Positions 26,569 through 35,774 of a stretch of DNA of 64,000 nt are shown in pieces. The stretch is from the NCBI RefSeq assembly GCF_000428105.1, contig NZ_ATZH01000009.1:99291-163290 (forward strand), in the 5' to 3' direction. The position numbers and the translations under genes are program-made. Within the stretch, counting starts at the first letter, position 1; every line of letters begins with the position of its first letter. The stretch comes from Bacteroides pyogenes DSM 20611 = JCM 6294. Lineage in GTDB: Bacteria > Bacteroidota > Bacteroidia > Bacteroidales > Bacteroidaceae. A model generated the notes under the pieces. That model ran no database searches and had not been told where the DNA came from. It saw only the letters and a program-made list of their open reading frames with translations.

Positions 26569-27717
26569 TTATTTGGCAGGCAACTCTATGGCTTTCCAAG
26601 TCAAAGGTTTGGATGATGCGATATTATTTCCATTGTTAGTATGGTCTTTGACAACAATACCGGCCCCTTCGTCGAATTTCCAATAAGCCACCAATCCTTC
26701 CGCTTCGGGAGATACGGTATAGAAATGGTTTTTGGCTTGTATCTCTTCCTGTGTCAGTATGCGGTTCCATACTCTGCACTCGCAGATGTCTCCATCCAGA
26801 AAACGTCCGTCCTCATATGAATATCCGATCCAGAAAGAGCTATTCCCCCAATTTACTGTACCGCTGTAAGGAGAAGGTTGACTTCCGCCTTTTTTGACTC
26901 CGTTTATGTATAGCTCTACCGAGCGGTTTGACGAATCGAAGGTCAAGGCCACATGCGTCCATTCGTTTGTGTTTACAGTCCAACTGGGATCAGTCACATT
27001 TCCGCTCGAAGTAGCCAATTGGATTTGGTTATCGGGTAAGCCGGCGTCGCCGATGCGGATAAGGAATCGTCCTTCGATACCCATGATAGTGCTGATGAGT
27101 TTGCCGAACTTATCGACACGTATGAGTGCTTCGGCTGTTATCGTGCTCAGGTTGTTCAGAGCGTCTTTGCTCCCCGAAGAAGAAAGGCTTAGTTTGTTGT
27201 TTTTAATATTGGCTACCACATTAATAAGAGCAGCTCCTTTAATGACGAAATATCGAGTTCGCGCGCTTGATAACACATCTAAGTTGGTGCTGCTGATGGT
27301 TACAGGCAATACATACAACAAGTCTCGGTTCAATGTGGAGAGCTCTTTGAAATGCACAATGACATCATTTCCTTTGACGCCTCCTATTGCAATAGTCGAC
27401 TTTGGCTGTTCTATCTCATAACATGCTTCAGGCAGGGCGACTGCTTTGTCATTGAACATCCGATTGTATTGGTCTACCAATGAAAGATCGGCTTTGTAAA
27501 CAACTTCAATATTTGTTTGCTCGCGTTGAGCGATAGCTGTCTGAATAATTCCCCTACCGGTATCGTCTCCTTTCAACAACAACGTTTCTACCGTCTCATT
27601 GCTGATAAAAACTTTATTATCGAAGTTTTCCATGTCTTTTTGGCATCCTGCTCCGATTAAGCAACACAGCGCAAAAACAAATGATAAGCGTAGTGAATAA
27701 CTTCTATTTTTTTTCAT
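26569..27717 (-). CDS. DUF1735 plus LamG-type surface glycan-binding lipoprotein
   Basis: 382 residues from the Met at 27717 (a Met at 27735 overlaps the previous stop as ATGA and cannot be excluded). Lipobox GAGC (Cys25 on the short start), DUF1735 domain (about 30-155), then a concanavalin A-like LamG_3 jelly roll (about 170-375) with WTHVALTFDSSNRSVELYINGV and EGLVAYWKFDEG. No catalytic residues are visible. It probably binds N-glycan or glycoprotein at the surface. It sits 30 nt before the GH18 gene. Confidence 0.82.
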   Translation of the reverse strand: MKKNRSYSLRLSFVFALCCLIGAGCQKDMENFDNKVFISNETVETLLLKGDDTGRGIIQTAIAQREQTNIEVVYKADLSLVDQYNRMFNDKAVALPEACYEIEQPKSTIAIGGVKGNDVIVHFKELSTLNRDLLYVLPVTISSTNLDVLSSARTRYFVIKGAALINVVANIKNNKLSLSSSGSKDALNNLSTITAEALIRVDKFGKLISTIMGIEGRFLIRIGDAGLPDNQIQLATSSGNVTDPSWTVNTNEWTHVALTFDSSNRSVELYINGVKKGGSQPSPYSGTVNWGNSSFWIGYSYEDGRFLDGDICECRVWNRILTQEEIQAKNHFYTVSPEAEGLVAYWKFDEGAGIVVKDHTNNGNNIASSKPLTWKAIELPAK

Positions 27718-27731
27718 GTTTATTCTCTTTT

Positions 27732-28754
27732 TCATTTTACGGGTGGATTAATGCTTGATATGATTGATCTCGTATAATGGTAAGTTCTGGTTGGCTCATA
27801 ATAGTCGGTAGACACATTGTATACGCCCACTCCGGCTACTTCAATTCCGTTATGTGCCATCGGCGCCCAGTTTGCCAAGCCTTGCATGGCTAACTCTCCA
27901 TTGGCGAAATAACCGTATAATTTATTGGGGTCATTTAATGAAGTAGCTGATACAACCATTCCGAGACGGCTTTGAGGTACGCCTTCCACTGCGGCTAACG
28001 ACAAATGGTAAGTAAGCATGTTTTCATTCGTTGCATTCTTGCCTGATACCATTACCATTTTGCACTTCTCAAGAAATGTTTTGTCGATCAGGTTTTGAGG
28101 CTTTCCTTCAAATACTACGCTTTTTTCAGGATTTCTTTTCTGCCAATCGGCTGCAATCCCCATAAAGATCCGTTCGTTTTTCGTGTATTCGGTTCTCTCC
28201 GGTTCGCGCATGTGGAGCATCGACTTTCCTGAGTATTCGATACAGATGCCGTCGTACTCGTACTTTTTGGCAAGAGATAACGCATGTTGCAGAGAATCTA
28301 CCAGAAAGTCCTCAAACAGAGCGGCGACAGGCTCTTCGTCCGTAGCTTTCTCTAATTTGGCATTATAAAAAGCTTTAATGGCATCGAAGCTGATGGTGTA
28401 AATCACTTCCATCCCTTTTTGGCTGCGAATCTCATTCATCTCCTGTAATTCCCAATCTGCTAACTGATCGGGATGAATCAACGAAACCACATCGATGCTG
28501 TCGGGCAATGTAGTCAGATGATGCGCTCTTGTACGCGGTGTTTTCTCGCTATTGTCGAACCATACATACACTTGCTTGTGTTCTGACTTTTTGTAAGCGC
28601 GCAAATTCTCCAGATACTTTGCATATAGTTCCGGATTTTGCGCGGTGATATCAGGTTCTTTTATATCTATGCTTTCCATCTCCGTCCATTCGCTGCAAGA
28701 AAAGAGTGCCGTAGATATAATGAGGAAAAAGGTGAATACTATTTTCTTATCCAT
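27732..28754 (-). CDS. GH18-like surface glycan-binding protein without catalytic acids
   Basis: 340 residues from the Met at 28754 (lipobox LFSC, Cys20). It has a GH18-like barrel: QVYVWFDN, VIYTISFD and a strand-4 motif YDGICIEYSG (167-176). Compared with the active neighbour (DGIFVDDE), the D-x-E pair is replaced by Glu173-Tyr-Ser175, so the general acid is missing. Equivalent GH18-like proteins sit between SusD and the endoglycosidase in Bacteroides N-glycan loci and act as glycan-binding proteins. It lies 22 nt after susD. Confidence 0.82.
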   Translation of the reverse strand: MDKKIVFTFFLIISTALFSCSEWTEMESIDIKEPDITAQNPELYAKYLENLRAYKKSEHKQVYVWFDNSEKTPRTRAHHLTTLPDSIDVVSLIHPDQLADWELQEMNEIRSQKGMEVIYTISFDAIKAFYNAKLEKATDEEPVAALFEDFLVDSLQHALSLAKKYEYDGICIEYSGKSMLHMREPERTEYTKNERIFMGIAADWQKRNPEKSVVFEGKPQNLIDKTFLEKCKMVMVSGKNATNENMLTYHLSLAAVEGVPQSRLGMVVSATSLNDPNKLYGYFANGELAMQGLANWAPMAHNGIEVAGVGVYNVSTDYYEPTRTYHYTRSIISSINPPVK

Positions 28755-28776
28755 AATATTAAAATTTTTATTCGGT

Positions 28777-30375
28777 TTATTTATTCGGTTTGGCATCCCA
28801 CCAAACTTTGGTTGCCATATTGTCCGGGCCGTTCAAATGTTTCGATACGGCTTCGATTACATATTTGCCTCCTTCTTTTGTATATTCTTCCTGCGGATAA
28901 GGAATACGCCCCGGTCCTTTTGAAGAATCTACAATGCCTCCGCTTTTGTTTCCGGCTTCGGAAGCGGGAATGAGGTGAGGATATCCCGTACGGCGATAGT
29001 CTGCCCATGCTTCATTACCTAACATCCAGTTAGCAATCCATTTTTGAATGATGATTCGCTCTTGCTTCTCTTCTACGGAGGCATCCTCTTTCCATTTGAT
29101 GGTGAGAGAAGATAAAGCGGTCAGATAGTTGTTGGTTCCGACAGGATCTTTGTATGTGTCCGGAACCGAGCTTTCGTCTGCAAGGTATGCTTCAGCTCCT
29201 TCTGCACCCCATTGTTCGAAAGAAAGGCGTATGCCCTGATTGTAAAACTCTTCAGCCGTGCCGCCCATATCGAATCCGAACACGGCTGTGGCTTCCGCAC
29301 GTAAGAAAGCTATCTCCGCCGCATTCATCCACATGATGGGATCGTTCGGCTTTACGCCTACTCCCGAGTATTTGTATCCCGCCGCATTGAGCGATGGAAC
29401 CTCGATACCTCTGCGGAGACCGATATACTCTATTCCTTCCCATTGCGATTTATTGAAATACTTCTCGCGGCGCGCGTCTTTGTATCCGTTCATATAGCAG
29501 ATAATATCTGCGGCTGCATGCGTATCTCCTCCCGTGGTGCTTTGAGCCGGCGAATTGTACCGCGTAGCCGTGTAAATAGGGTTTTCCGAAGATTTGAAAT
29601 AATCCCATTGTGCATTGTCCGCATTCGAAGTAATCAATCCGGCTTTGCTTTTTATTGCTTCTTCCGCCATTTGGCGAGCCTTCTCACGGTCGGCATATAC
29701 AATTCGCATTGCCAAGCGCAACTTCAGTGAATTGGCAAACCTTGCCCATTGGTGCGGGTTACCTCCATATATGAGGTCGGCAGATAAGGTGTATTGCGCG
29801 TTTTCCAACGCTTTGACAGCTTCGTCTAACTCTGTGAAAAATTGGTTATACACCTCTTGCTGAGAATTGTATGGCGCGGAGATTTCACCCGAAGAACCTA
29901 TTTCGGAATAAGGAATAGGTCCATAGGCATCCGTCACACGATGCATTGCCGCTACCTTGATTATTTTTGCAATGGCAAGAGGGACAGGATTACCCGTTGT
30001 TTCAGAATGGCGAGCAACAATACCCAGATTGGTAAATAAAGTCGGCATGATATGATCGCTGTGCATGAAAACGTTTGTCCAATCGTTTGTCGGATTATAG
30101 TTGGCGATGGTTATATTGTTCCAGCCGTCTTTTGACGGAGCGAAATAACCGCCCAGAGGTCCACCGAGCAAACAATCGGTAAATTGTGCGGTGTTTACAT
30201 CGGCCGAAATAACTGTTCCGGTTAAGTTCGCTATTGCGGAGCCCAACAAATAATCGTCGGCAGACAAGTCGTTCGGTTGGTAAGGATTCGAGTTTATCTC
30301 CTGATAGCTTCCGGTACAAGCCGTTGCAGCGCATACCATCAAGCCCAAAGATAATTTATTGATTATATTTTTCAT
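28777..30375 (-). CDS. SusD-like_2 family nutrient-binding lipoprotein
   Basis: 532 residues, lipobox TAC (Cys20). The sequence INSNPYQPNDLSADDYLLGSAI and the MHRVTDAYGPIPYSEIG segment (about 145-160) match the SusD-like_2 subgroup. WIANWMLGNEAWADYRRTGYPHL near residue 455 is typical of its C-terminus. It forms the lid of the SusC encoded 18 nt upstream. Confidence 0.9.
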   Translation of the reverse strand: MKNIINKLSLGLMVCAATACTGSYQEINSNPYQPNDLSADDYLLGSAIANLTGTVISADVNTAQFTDCLLGGPLGGYFAPSKDGWNNITIANYNPTNDWTNVFMHSDHIMPTLFTNLGIVARHSETTGNPVPLAIAKIIKVAAMHRVTDAYGPIPYSEIGSSGEISAPYNSQQEVYNQFFTELDEAVKALENAQYTLSADLIYGGNPHQWARFANSLKLRLAMRIVYADREKARQMAEEAIKSKAGLITSNADNAQWDYFKSSENPIYTATRYNSPAQSTTGGDTHAAADIICYMNGYKDARREKYFNKSQWEGIEYIGLRRGIEVPSLNAAGYKYSGVGVKPNDPIMWMNAAEIAFLRAEATAVFGFDMGGTAEEFYNQGIRLSFEQWGAEGAEAYLADESSVPDTYKDPVGTNNYLTALSSLTIKWKEDASVEEKQERIIIQKWIANWMLGNEAWADYRRTGYPHLIPASEAGNKSGGIVDSSKGPGRIPYPQEEYTKEGGKYVIEAVSKHLNGPDNMATKVWWDAKPNK

Positions 30376-30392
30376 AAAGGGTGTGTTTACTG

Positions 30393-33300
30393 TTAAAACT
30401 TAAGATTCAAGCTAAGGCCGATACTGCGTAAAGAAGGCATCATGAAATAGTCGATACCGTCGTAGAAGTTTCCGGTTGTAGCTACATTCTGCGGGTCGAA
30501 CGGCGCTTTGTTGTAAATCATCCAAAGGTTGCGCCCTACCAGTGAGCAAGTGATATCGCAGATATTTCCCAGTTTCTTTCGTGGAATAGTGTATCCCACA
30601 CTTGCTTCCTGCAAACGCACATTGGTTGCGGAATAGGTGTAATATTGCGGAATGGAAGTCCCTCCTCCGATGGTGGTGTACCAAGTTTCGGGATTCACAT
30701 AATCTCCTTTATTCACTATTACGTATCCCTTGTCGCGTGCGGCAGCAGACGCTTCGGAAACACCGAAGTTATCCAGAACAGCCTGTGTACGAGAGAACAC
30801 GATACCTCCCAAACGTGCCGATATGAGAAAACCGAAATGGAAGTTGTTCCAGTTAAAGTTGTTTCTCCATGCCATGTTCGCTTTGGGAAGCACACTGCCC
30901 AGCTTGATGTAATTCTTTTCTTCGGTGATGGGCGATGTTGTTATCTTATTGTCGGGAGTGATGTAAATTGCTCCGTTGCTATCCCGTTTCAGGTCGACAC
31001 GAGAATAAAGGTCGCCCATTGTCCCTCCTTTTTTCAACAGGAAGCGTGCTCCGCCCAGTCCGTTCATGTCAAGCGTGGAAATGGAGAATTCCTTACCTGT
31101 GTCCGGATTGATGGCATTGTCTGCCAATACCAGAATCTTGTTTTTGTTTGTAGAGAATGTATATCCGCTATTCCACGTAAACTTGTTCCATGTTTTGTGG
31201 AAATTCAGCGATAGCTCCACTCCGCGGTTGCGTATAGAGCCGGTTTGGATGTAAATCTTAGAATAAGCTCCGCCCCCTATTTTAGGATCGAACGTCTGGT
31301 TTTTGGTGGTTGCCGAATAATACGTCGCATCAAGATCGAAGTATTTCAGGAAGCGTACGGTCAATCCCAGCTCGTATGAATCTGTCCGTTCCGGCTTCAG
31401 GTTGTAGACCGGATAAACCGTGTTGTTGCTCCACGAGTAAAGCTTTTGATGCCATTCGTAGCTCGGATTGGCGATGAAACGCATAAAGGGAGAACCTACC
31501 GACGCGTACGAACCGCGCATTTTTATATAAGGAAGATCGGCAGGCATATTGGGTATTATTTCGGACAGAATCACAGACAGACCGACGGATGGATAGAAGA
31601 AAGACTTGTTTACCGACTTCGGACCTGCCAGTTGAGACGGCCAGTCGTTACGTCCTGTAAGCGTGAGGTAATACGTGCTTTTGTATCCTATCTCGGCAGA
31701 ACCGAACACCGATTGGCTCTGCTCGCGCCATCCGTCTTGATTGCGCGCCGTTTTGCTCGGGCTTAAATGTTGAACGGCGAAGAAGTTTGTCAATCCTTGC
31801 TTTTCGCCGGGAATCGATCCGTCGGCAATCGGTCCTCCTATTCCCAAGAGGTCCGTCCTCATGTCGGAGAATGAAGTTCCCAAATTGGCTTGCAGATTCC
31901 AATCGTTGCCAAAAGATTTGTTGATGCTCAACAGAGCATCTGCGTATATCTGTTTATCTTTTGTGCGATTGATTCCGTAGAATCCGCGCTTCGAGCCTTC
32001 GGTAAGCTGGTCGTTGGTGGTGGCGTAATATTTCTCAGTATAATCGTTGATGGAGTTATCCAGACGGACTCTTCCCGATACGCTCAGCCAATCCAATATC
32101 TGATAGTGCAGGTTGGCATTTATCATGTAGCGGTCTTTGCTGTTTTCGCGCAAATTACGGTAGTTCACCCAGTAAGGGTTCTGCATGGTAAGTCCTCCAT
32201 CGCCCACAGGCCAATATTGCGTATCGATTTTGCGCGACTCATCGTAGCGCTTGTACATGCGCGCCGCTTCCCAGTCATTGCCTCTCGGAAACAGATATGC
32301 GCCTACCAAGGGGTTTCCGTATTCTCCCTGATTGATCATGTTCCGGTCTCTTTGATAAACATATCCTGCGCCTAAGTCCAACGTCATCTTATCGTTGAGG
32401 AACTTGGTGGTATTGCGGAAAGTAAAGTTATAACGATCGTATTTGTTGTTGGGAATAATGCCGTTTGAGTTGACAGCGGCTGCCGACAGATAAGTCTGGT
32501 TCTTGTCTGTTCCTGTCGACAACGAGATGCTTTCCGTTGCGGTAACTCCGGTTTTCAGATAGTCGTCTGCCGGGCTGTACCCATAATAGTTCGAGCTGTT
32601 CAACGCTCTTCCCCAGCTACGGTCTAAAACATTCGCCTGAGAGTTCAGGCTGCCTGTTCCGTACCGGTTTTGGAATTTAGGCAATACAAAGGCGTCCATC
32701 ACCTCCGTAGTGCTGTTCACGGTAATCTGCACGCGTCCTTCCTTACCTTTTTTAGTGGTAATAACGATGGCGCCATTGGCCGCTGCCGATCCGTAAAGAG
32801 CAGCCGCCGCCGCACCGGTCAGTACCGACATCGATTCGATGTCTTCGGGATTGATATCGGCTATCGGCTCTGTGGTCCCCTTCGCGTCGAACTCCATGCC
32901 TCCCGTTTTTGTTTGGGGGAACATGGGCACGCCGTCTATGACGTAAAGAGCGTTTGACGACTGAGTGATGGATTTCGTTCCGCGCATGACTACTTTGGAG
33001 GCGCCTCCCACACCGGATGAAGAAGCGTTGATGTTGACACCCGCCACCTTTCCGCTCAGCGCATTGATGAAGTTTACATCCTTATTCACGGTTACGTCGT
33101 CTGTCTTTACTTGCTGAACGTTGTAGCTCAACGCTTTGGTCGCACGCTTGATACCGAGCGCCGTAACCACCACTTCATCCAATGTCTTGGTGTCTTCCAC
33201 CAGATCGACTACGAGCTTTTCCTGTCCGTTGAACACGATGCTTTTTGCCTGATAGCCTATGTAAGATACTGTGAGGACATCGCCCATGCGAATATTTTCC

Positions 33301-33797
33301 AACCGGAAATCGCCGTCGAGAGAGGTGATGGTTCCTTTTCCGTCTTTGGTAGAAACGGTGGCGCCTATCACCGGACCGTTGGCGTCATTCACCACTCCGT
33401 TCACGGTGTATGTCTTCTTTCCATTGGCTGTTGCCTTTTTCGCAAAGAGCACTATCCGCTGTCCGGAGATGCTGTAGCCGATGGATGTATGCTTTAACAA
33501 CGTACTTACCACTTGGTGCATGTCGTTCGAAGTAATTTGTACGGACATTCTTTGAGTGACGTCTATGTCATTGTTGTAGAAGAATTTAAACCCGCTCTGC
33601 TTTTCGATATCGCTGATTACAACGGAAAGTGGAGTGTCGGTAAAGTTGAGCTTAACGTTTTGCCCGGTTGTTTGAGCGAAAGCCAAATAGGGAATTGTGA
33701 AGAGTAATATTGCCAGAAATATGCTCTTTTTGTAAGTGTTTGCGCACATACTGCAACATTTCTGACAAAAATCTTGGTTCTTTTTTTTATTTGTCAT
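30393..33797 (-). CDS. SusC-type TonB-dependent transporter with STN signalling domain
   Basis: 1134 residues (1118 if translation starts at the in-frame Met at 33749, which gives a more usual signal peptide). After the signal peptide comes a secretin/TonB short N-terminal domain (about 45-120), then a CarboxypepD_reg-like domain (about 130-215), a plug with VIDGVPMFP and DIESMSVLTGAAAAALYGSAAANGAIVITT, and the barrel. The STN domain normally contacts a FecR anti-sigma factor in the periplasm; such a gene and its ECF sigma lie directly upstream, so transport and induction are coupled. The probable substrate is N-glycan, from the GH18 neighbours. Confidence 0.93.
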   Translation of the reverse strand: MTNKKKNQDFCQKCCSMCANTYKKSIFLAILLFTIPYLAFAQTTGQNVKLNFTDTPLSVVISDIEKQSGFKFFYNNDIDVTQRMSVQITSNDMHQVVSTLLKHTSIGYSISGQRIVLFAKKATANGKKTYTVNGVVNDANGPVIGATVSTKDGKGTITSLDGDFRLENIRMGDVLTVSYIGYQAKSIVFNGQEKLVVDLVEDTKTLDEVVVTALGIKRATKALSYNVQQVKTDDVTVNKDVNFINALSGKVAGVNINASSSGVGGASKVVMRGTKSITQSSNALYVIDGVPMFPQTKTGGMEFDAKGTTEPIADINPEDIESMSVLTGAAAAALYGSAAANGAIVITTKKGKEGRVQITVNSTTEVMDAFVLPKFQNRYGTGSLNSQANVLDRSWGRALNSSNYYGYSPADDYLKTGVTATESISLSTGTDKNQTYLSAAAVNSNGIIPNNKYDRYNFTFRNTTKFLNDKMTLDLGAGYVYQRDRNMINQGEYGNPLVGAYLFPRGNDWEAARMYKRYDESRKIDTQYWPVGDGGLTMQNPYWVNYRNLRENSKDRYMINANLHYQILDWLSVSGRVRLDNSINDYTEKYYATTNDQLTEGSKRGFYGINRTKDKQIYADALLSINKSFGNDWNLQANLGTSFSDMRTDLLGIGGPIADGSIPGEKQGLTNFFAVQHLSPSKTARNQDGWREQSQSVFGSAEIGYKSTYYLTLTGRNDWPSQLAGPKSVNKSFFYPSVGLSVILSEIIPNMPADLPYIKMRGSYASVGSPFMRFIANPSYEWHQKLYSWSNNTVYPVYNLKPERTDSYELGLTVRFLKYFDLDATYYSATTKNQTFDPKIGGGAYSKIYIQTGSIRNRGVELSLNFHKTWNKFTWNSGYTFSTNKNKILVLADNAINPDTGKEFSISTLDMNGLGGARFLLKKGGTMGDLYSRVDLKRDSNGAIYITPDNKITTSPITEEKNYIKLGSVLPKANMAWRNNFNWNNFHFGFLISARLGGIVFSRTQAVLDNFGVSEASAAARDKGYVIVNKGDYVNPETWYTTIGGGTSIPQYYTYSATNVRLQEASVGYTIPRKKLGNICDITCSLVGRNLWMIYNKAPFDPQNVATTGNFYDGIDYFMMPSLRSIGLSLNLKF

Positions 33798-33804
33798 ACT
33801 TTTA
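33773..33804 (+). promoter_or_regulatory. candidate promoter of antisense sRNA
   Basis: On the + strand, CTTG (33773-33776), a 20-bp spacer and TACTTTTA (33797-33804) resemble the Bacteroides -33/-7 elements, with one mismatch in each box. The predicted start is near 33811, opposite the susC leader. Confidence 0.35.
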
Positions 33805-33810
33805 TAAATT

Positions 33811-33902
33811 AGAAATTAAGGATTTTGATGATGATGACTATCATCGTTTGCACAAAGTTCTTAGGGTAGGAAAATATAGCCAGTATTTTCCTGCCTTTTT
33901 TT
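33811..33902 (+). ncRNA. putative DonS-like cis-antisense sRNA opposite susC leader
   Basis: A strong + strand intrinsic terminator (GGTAGGAAAATA 33865-33876, 7-nt loop, TATTTTCCTGCC 33884-33895, then seven T) lies in the 160-bp gap between fecR and susC, both on the - strand. With the promoter candidate above it would define an RNA of about 90 nt, antisense to the susC 5' region. Bacteroides fragilis DonS and related RNAs have this arrangement in sigma/anti-sigma-controlled PULs, DonS in an N-glycan PUL, where they repress the locus. The 5' end is a prediction only. Confidence 0.5.
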
Positions 33903-33958
33903 GTTCTTTACAGTATTATGTCATAGGCAACTCCGGTTTTAAAAGGTTTTACAATTTA

Positions 33959-34873
33959 TTATTTCAATATTATGTTCTTCCCTCTGCGCTCGTATTTGAG
34001 CGAAGTACTTATCCGCATGATTTCCAAGATGGATTCGAGCGACTCGTTCGTGTAGAATTCTCCGGTGAACGATTTGTTTATCAGCTCGTCGTTCATGATG
34101 ATGAATTTTACATCGAACAATTGCTCAAGCCGCCGGCAGATATCGAGCAAAGGAGTGCCGGAAAGCACCCACACGTTCTTTGTCCACCGTATTTCGTCCG
34201 CCGTGTCCGTAAGGTCGGCAAGCTTCATGCTGTTTTGTCCGATGTCGTACGTCAGTTGCTGATTGGGCTTCATCAGTATGCTTTGTTTGTCGTTGCTTAC
34301 ATCAATCGAGCCTTCCAGCAAGGTTGCCGTGATTTGCGGCAGCGTGGAGTTCGCGTTTACCGTAAACTTCGTTCCCAGCACTTTGATTTTCAGGCTGCCC
34401 GCATGCACCACAAACGGATGCTTCTTGTCGTGCTCTACATCGAAGTAAGCCTCTCCTTCCAGAAACACCTCTCTCTTCTTTCCGGAGAAGCGTTCGGGAT
34501 AGATGAGTTTGGACCGGTTGTTCAGTTTGATGGCAGTTCCGTCGGGCAAGGTTACGTTTTGCACAAGCCCCGTATGGTTGCTCTGTACGATGAGCGCGGG
34601 GACGGCTTCGGGCGTTAAGGCGGTGTAGAGCCATCCGCTTAAGGCGATGAGCAGAGACACCGTGGCGGCAACAAGCCATTTCCGGTAGTAGCGTGCGCGC
34701 AGGCGGAAGATATCCGCCGGACGGTCGATGGCATTGATACGCTCCATCAGCCGGGAAAATGAACGTTCTGCCGAATATTCTTCGCCCGGACGGGAAGATT
34801 GCAACCTTATGCTCTCGATCAACGCGTCGGCTTTTCTTTTCTTTATCTTGTTATTCTTTTCTTCTGTATGCAT
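33959..34873 (-). CDS. FecR family anti-sigma factor
   Basis: 304 residues from the Met at 34873 (MHTEEKNN), preferred to an upstream Met at 34924. An N-terminal cytoplasmic sigma-binding part, one membrane helix (KWLVAATVSLLIALSGWLY, about 65-85), a periplasmic FecR domain (VTLPDGTAIKLNNRSKLIYPERF...VFLEGEAYFDV, about 105-205) and a C-terminal DUF4974 domain (about 230-300). It would hold the upstream ECF sigma until the STN domain of the SusC signals that substrate is being transported. Confidence 0.92.
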   Translation of the reverse strand: MHTEEKNNKIKKRKADALIESIRLQSSRPGEEYSAERSFSRLMERINAIDRPADIFRLRARYYRKWLVAATVSLLIALSGWLYTALTPEAVPALIVQSNHTGLVQNVTLPDGTAIKLNNRSKLIYPERFSGKKREVFLEGEAYFDVEHDKKHPFVVHAGSLKIKVLGTKFTVNANSTLPQITATLLEGSIDVSNDKQSILMKPNQQLTYDIGQNSMKLADLTDTADEIRWTKNVWVLSGTPLLDICRRLEQLFDVKFIIMNDELINKSFTGEFYTNESLESILEIMRISTSLKYERRGKNIILK

Positions 34874-35195
34874 TCTGATGTGTTTTGCTAAAGCTTTATA
34901 TTCTATAGAAAACTCACACGGCAAAACTGCTAAAGCGAAAACTCTTTTTTTTTGAAGTTTTTTATTGGGGCAGGTTTTATGTAGTGCGGCGGTTCCCTCT
35001 TATAGACACCGTAGTTTCCCTTCAGTGTTTCAAAAGTTTCCCATTGGGGAAACAAAAGTGTCCCACGTGGGAAAATAAAGTTTCCCCAAAGGGAAACAAA
35101 AGTTTCAATGAAGGGAAACTATCTTGTACATACGGATGAAGCAGGCTGAGTATGCAGCTTCACCTTTATCATGCTATTCTCGTGTTGCGGTTCTT
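34874..35195. other. gap between sigma and fecR carrying a palindrome array
   Basis: 322 bp without a gene, unusually long for a sigma/anti-sigma pair. It contains the array at 35014-35119. I found no TAnnTTTG box for fecR on the - strand here, so fecR may depend on read-through from the sigma gene. Confidence 0.5.
35014..35119. repeat. array of five 18-bp palindromes with exact 22-bp period
   Basis: Units at 35014, 35036, 35058, 35080 and 35102 follow GTTTCCC-N4-GGGAAAC, separated by AAAA or TAAA. Spacers are TTCA, ATTG, ACGT, CAAA and TGAA. The outer units are half-decayed and mirror each other (TAGTTTCCCTTCA at the left, TGAAGGGAAACTA at the right). Same design and period as 20941-21024. 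Confidence 0.9.
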
Positions 35196-35774
35196 TTACT
35201 CTTCTTCGTGCGGGTCGAGAAACGGTTCGATGGATTTTCTTATCTTTGCTTTTGCCAGCAGCAACTGCCGCTCCACCGTACATAGTTTGACATTCAACGC
35301 CTCCGCAATTTCCTTGTGGTTCATTCCGTCTTCTTTTGCCATGCGGAAGATGAGGCGGCAACGTTCGGGCAGTGATACAACCGCTTTCGCGATGGCTTCG
35401 GTCAGCTCTTTGTAAGCAAGCTCGTCGAGCGGAGAGGCGGGCGAAACGGTCACTTGCAGATCGGTATCGGGAAGGTCGTCGCGCTTCGATACATATCCGC
35501 TTTTCAATACATTGAGGCATCCGTTTCGCACGGCCTGATACAAGTACGCCTGAAGGTTGGGGATGGAAGGCAGCGTGTAGCGGTCTTTCCATAAATTGAA
35601 GAAAATATCCGATATAACATCTTCCGAAGCAGGTTCGGAGTGCAGAAACGTCAGCGCAAAGCGGAATAAGCGATCGTAATAGAACAGGTACAGTTTGCGG
35701 AAAGCCTCAGAATCGCCTTTGGATAACTGCTCCAATATCAGGTATTCATCTTCTGTCCGTTGCTTGCTGTTCAT
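35196..35774 (-). CDS. ECF RNA polymerase sigma-70 factor
   Basis: 192 residues with sigma region 2 (SEAFRKLYLFYYDRLFRFALTFL, then SEDVISDIFFNLWKDR, about 20-70) and region 4 (LPERCRLIFRMAKEDGMNHKEIAEALNVKLCTVERQLLLAKAKIRK, about 135-183). It belongs to the Bacteroides-type ECF sigma group paired with FecR anti-sigmas. It should direct transcription of the SusC operon downstream when released by the FecR protein. Confidence 0.93.
   Translation of the reverse strand: MNSKQRTEDEYLILEQLSKGDSEAFRKLYLFYYDRLFRFALTFLHSEPASEDVISDIFFNLWKDRYTLPSIPNLQAYLYQAVRNGCLNVLKSGYVSKRDDLPDTDLQVTVSPASPLDELAYKELTEAIAKAVVSLPERCRLIFRMAKEDGMNHKEIAEALNVKLCTVERQLLLAKAKIRKSIEPFLDPHEEE

Noticed and set aside
33710..34618. 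302-codon + strand ORF
   Set aside because: Antisense to the susC start and fecR; no domain seen. The antisense signal of interest here is the short RNA, not this frame.
20941..35119. CRISPR-like interpretation of the 22-bp-period arrays
   Set aside because: Between-unit linkers are only 4 bp, the units are palindromes with varying loops, and there are no cas genes.
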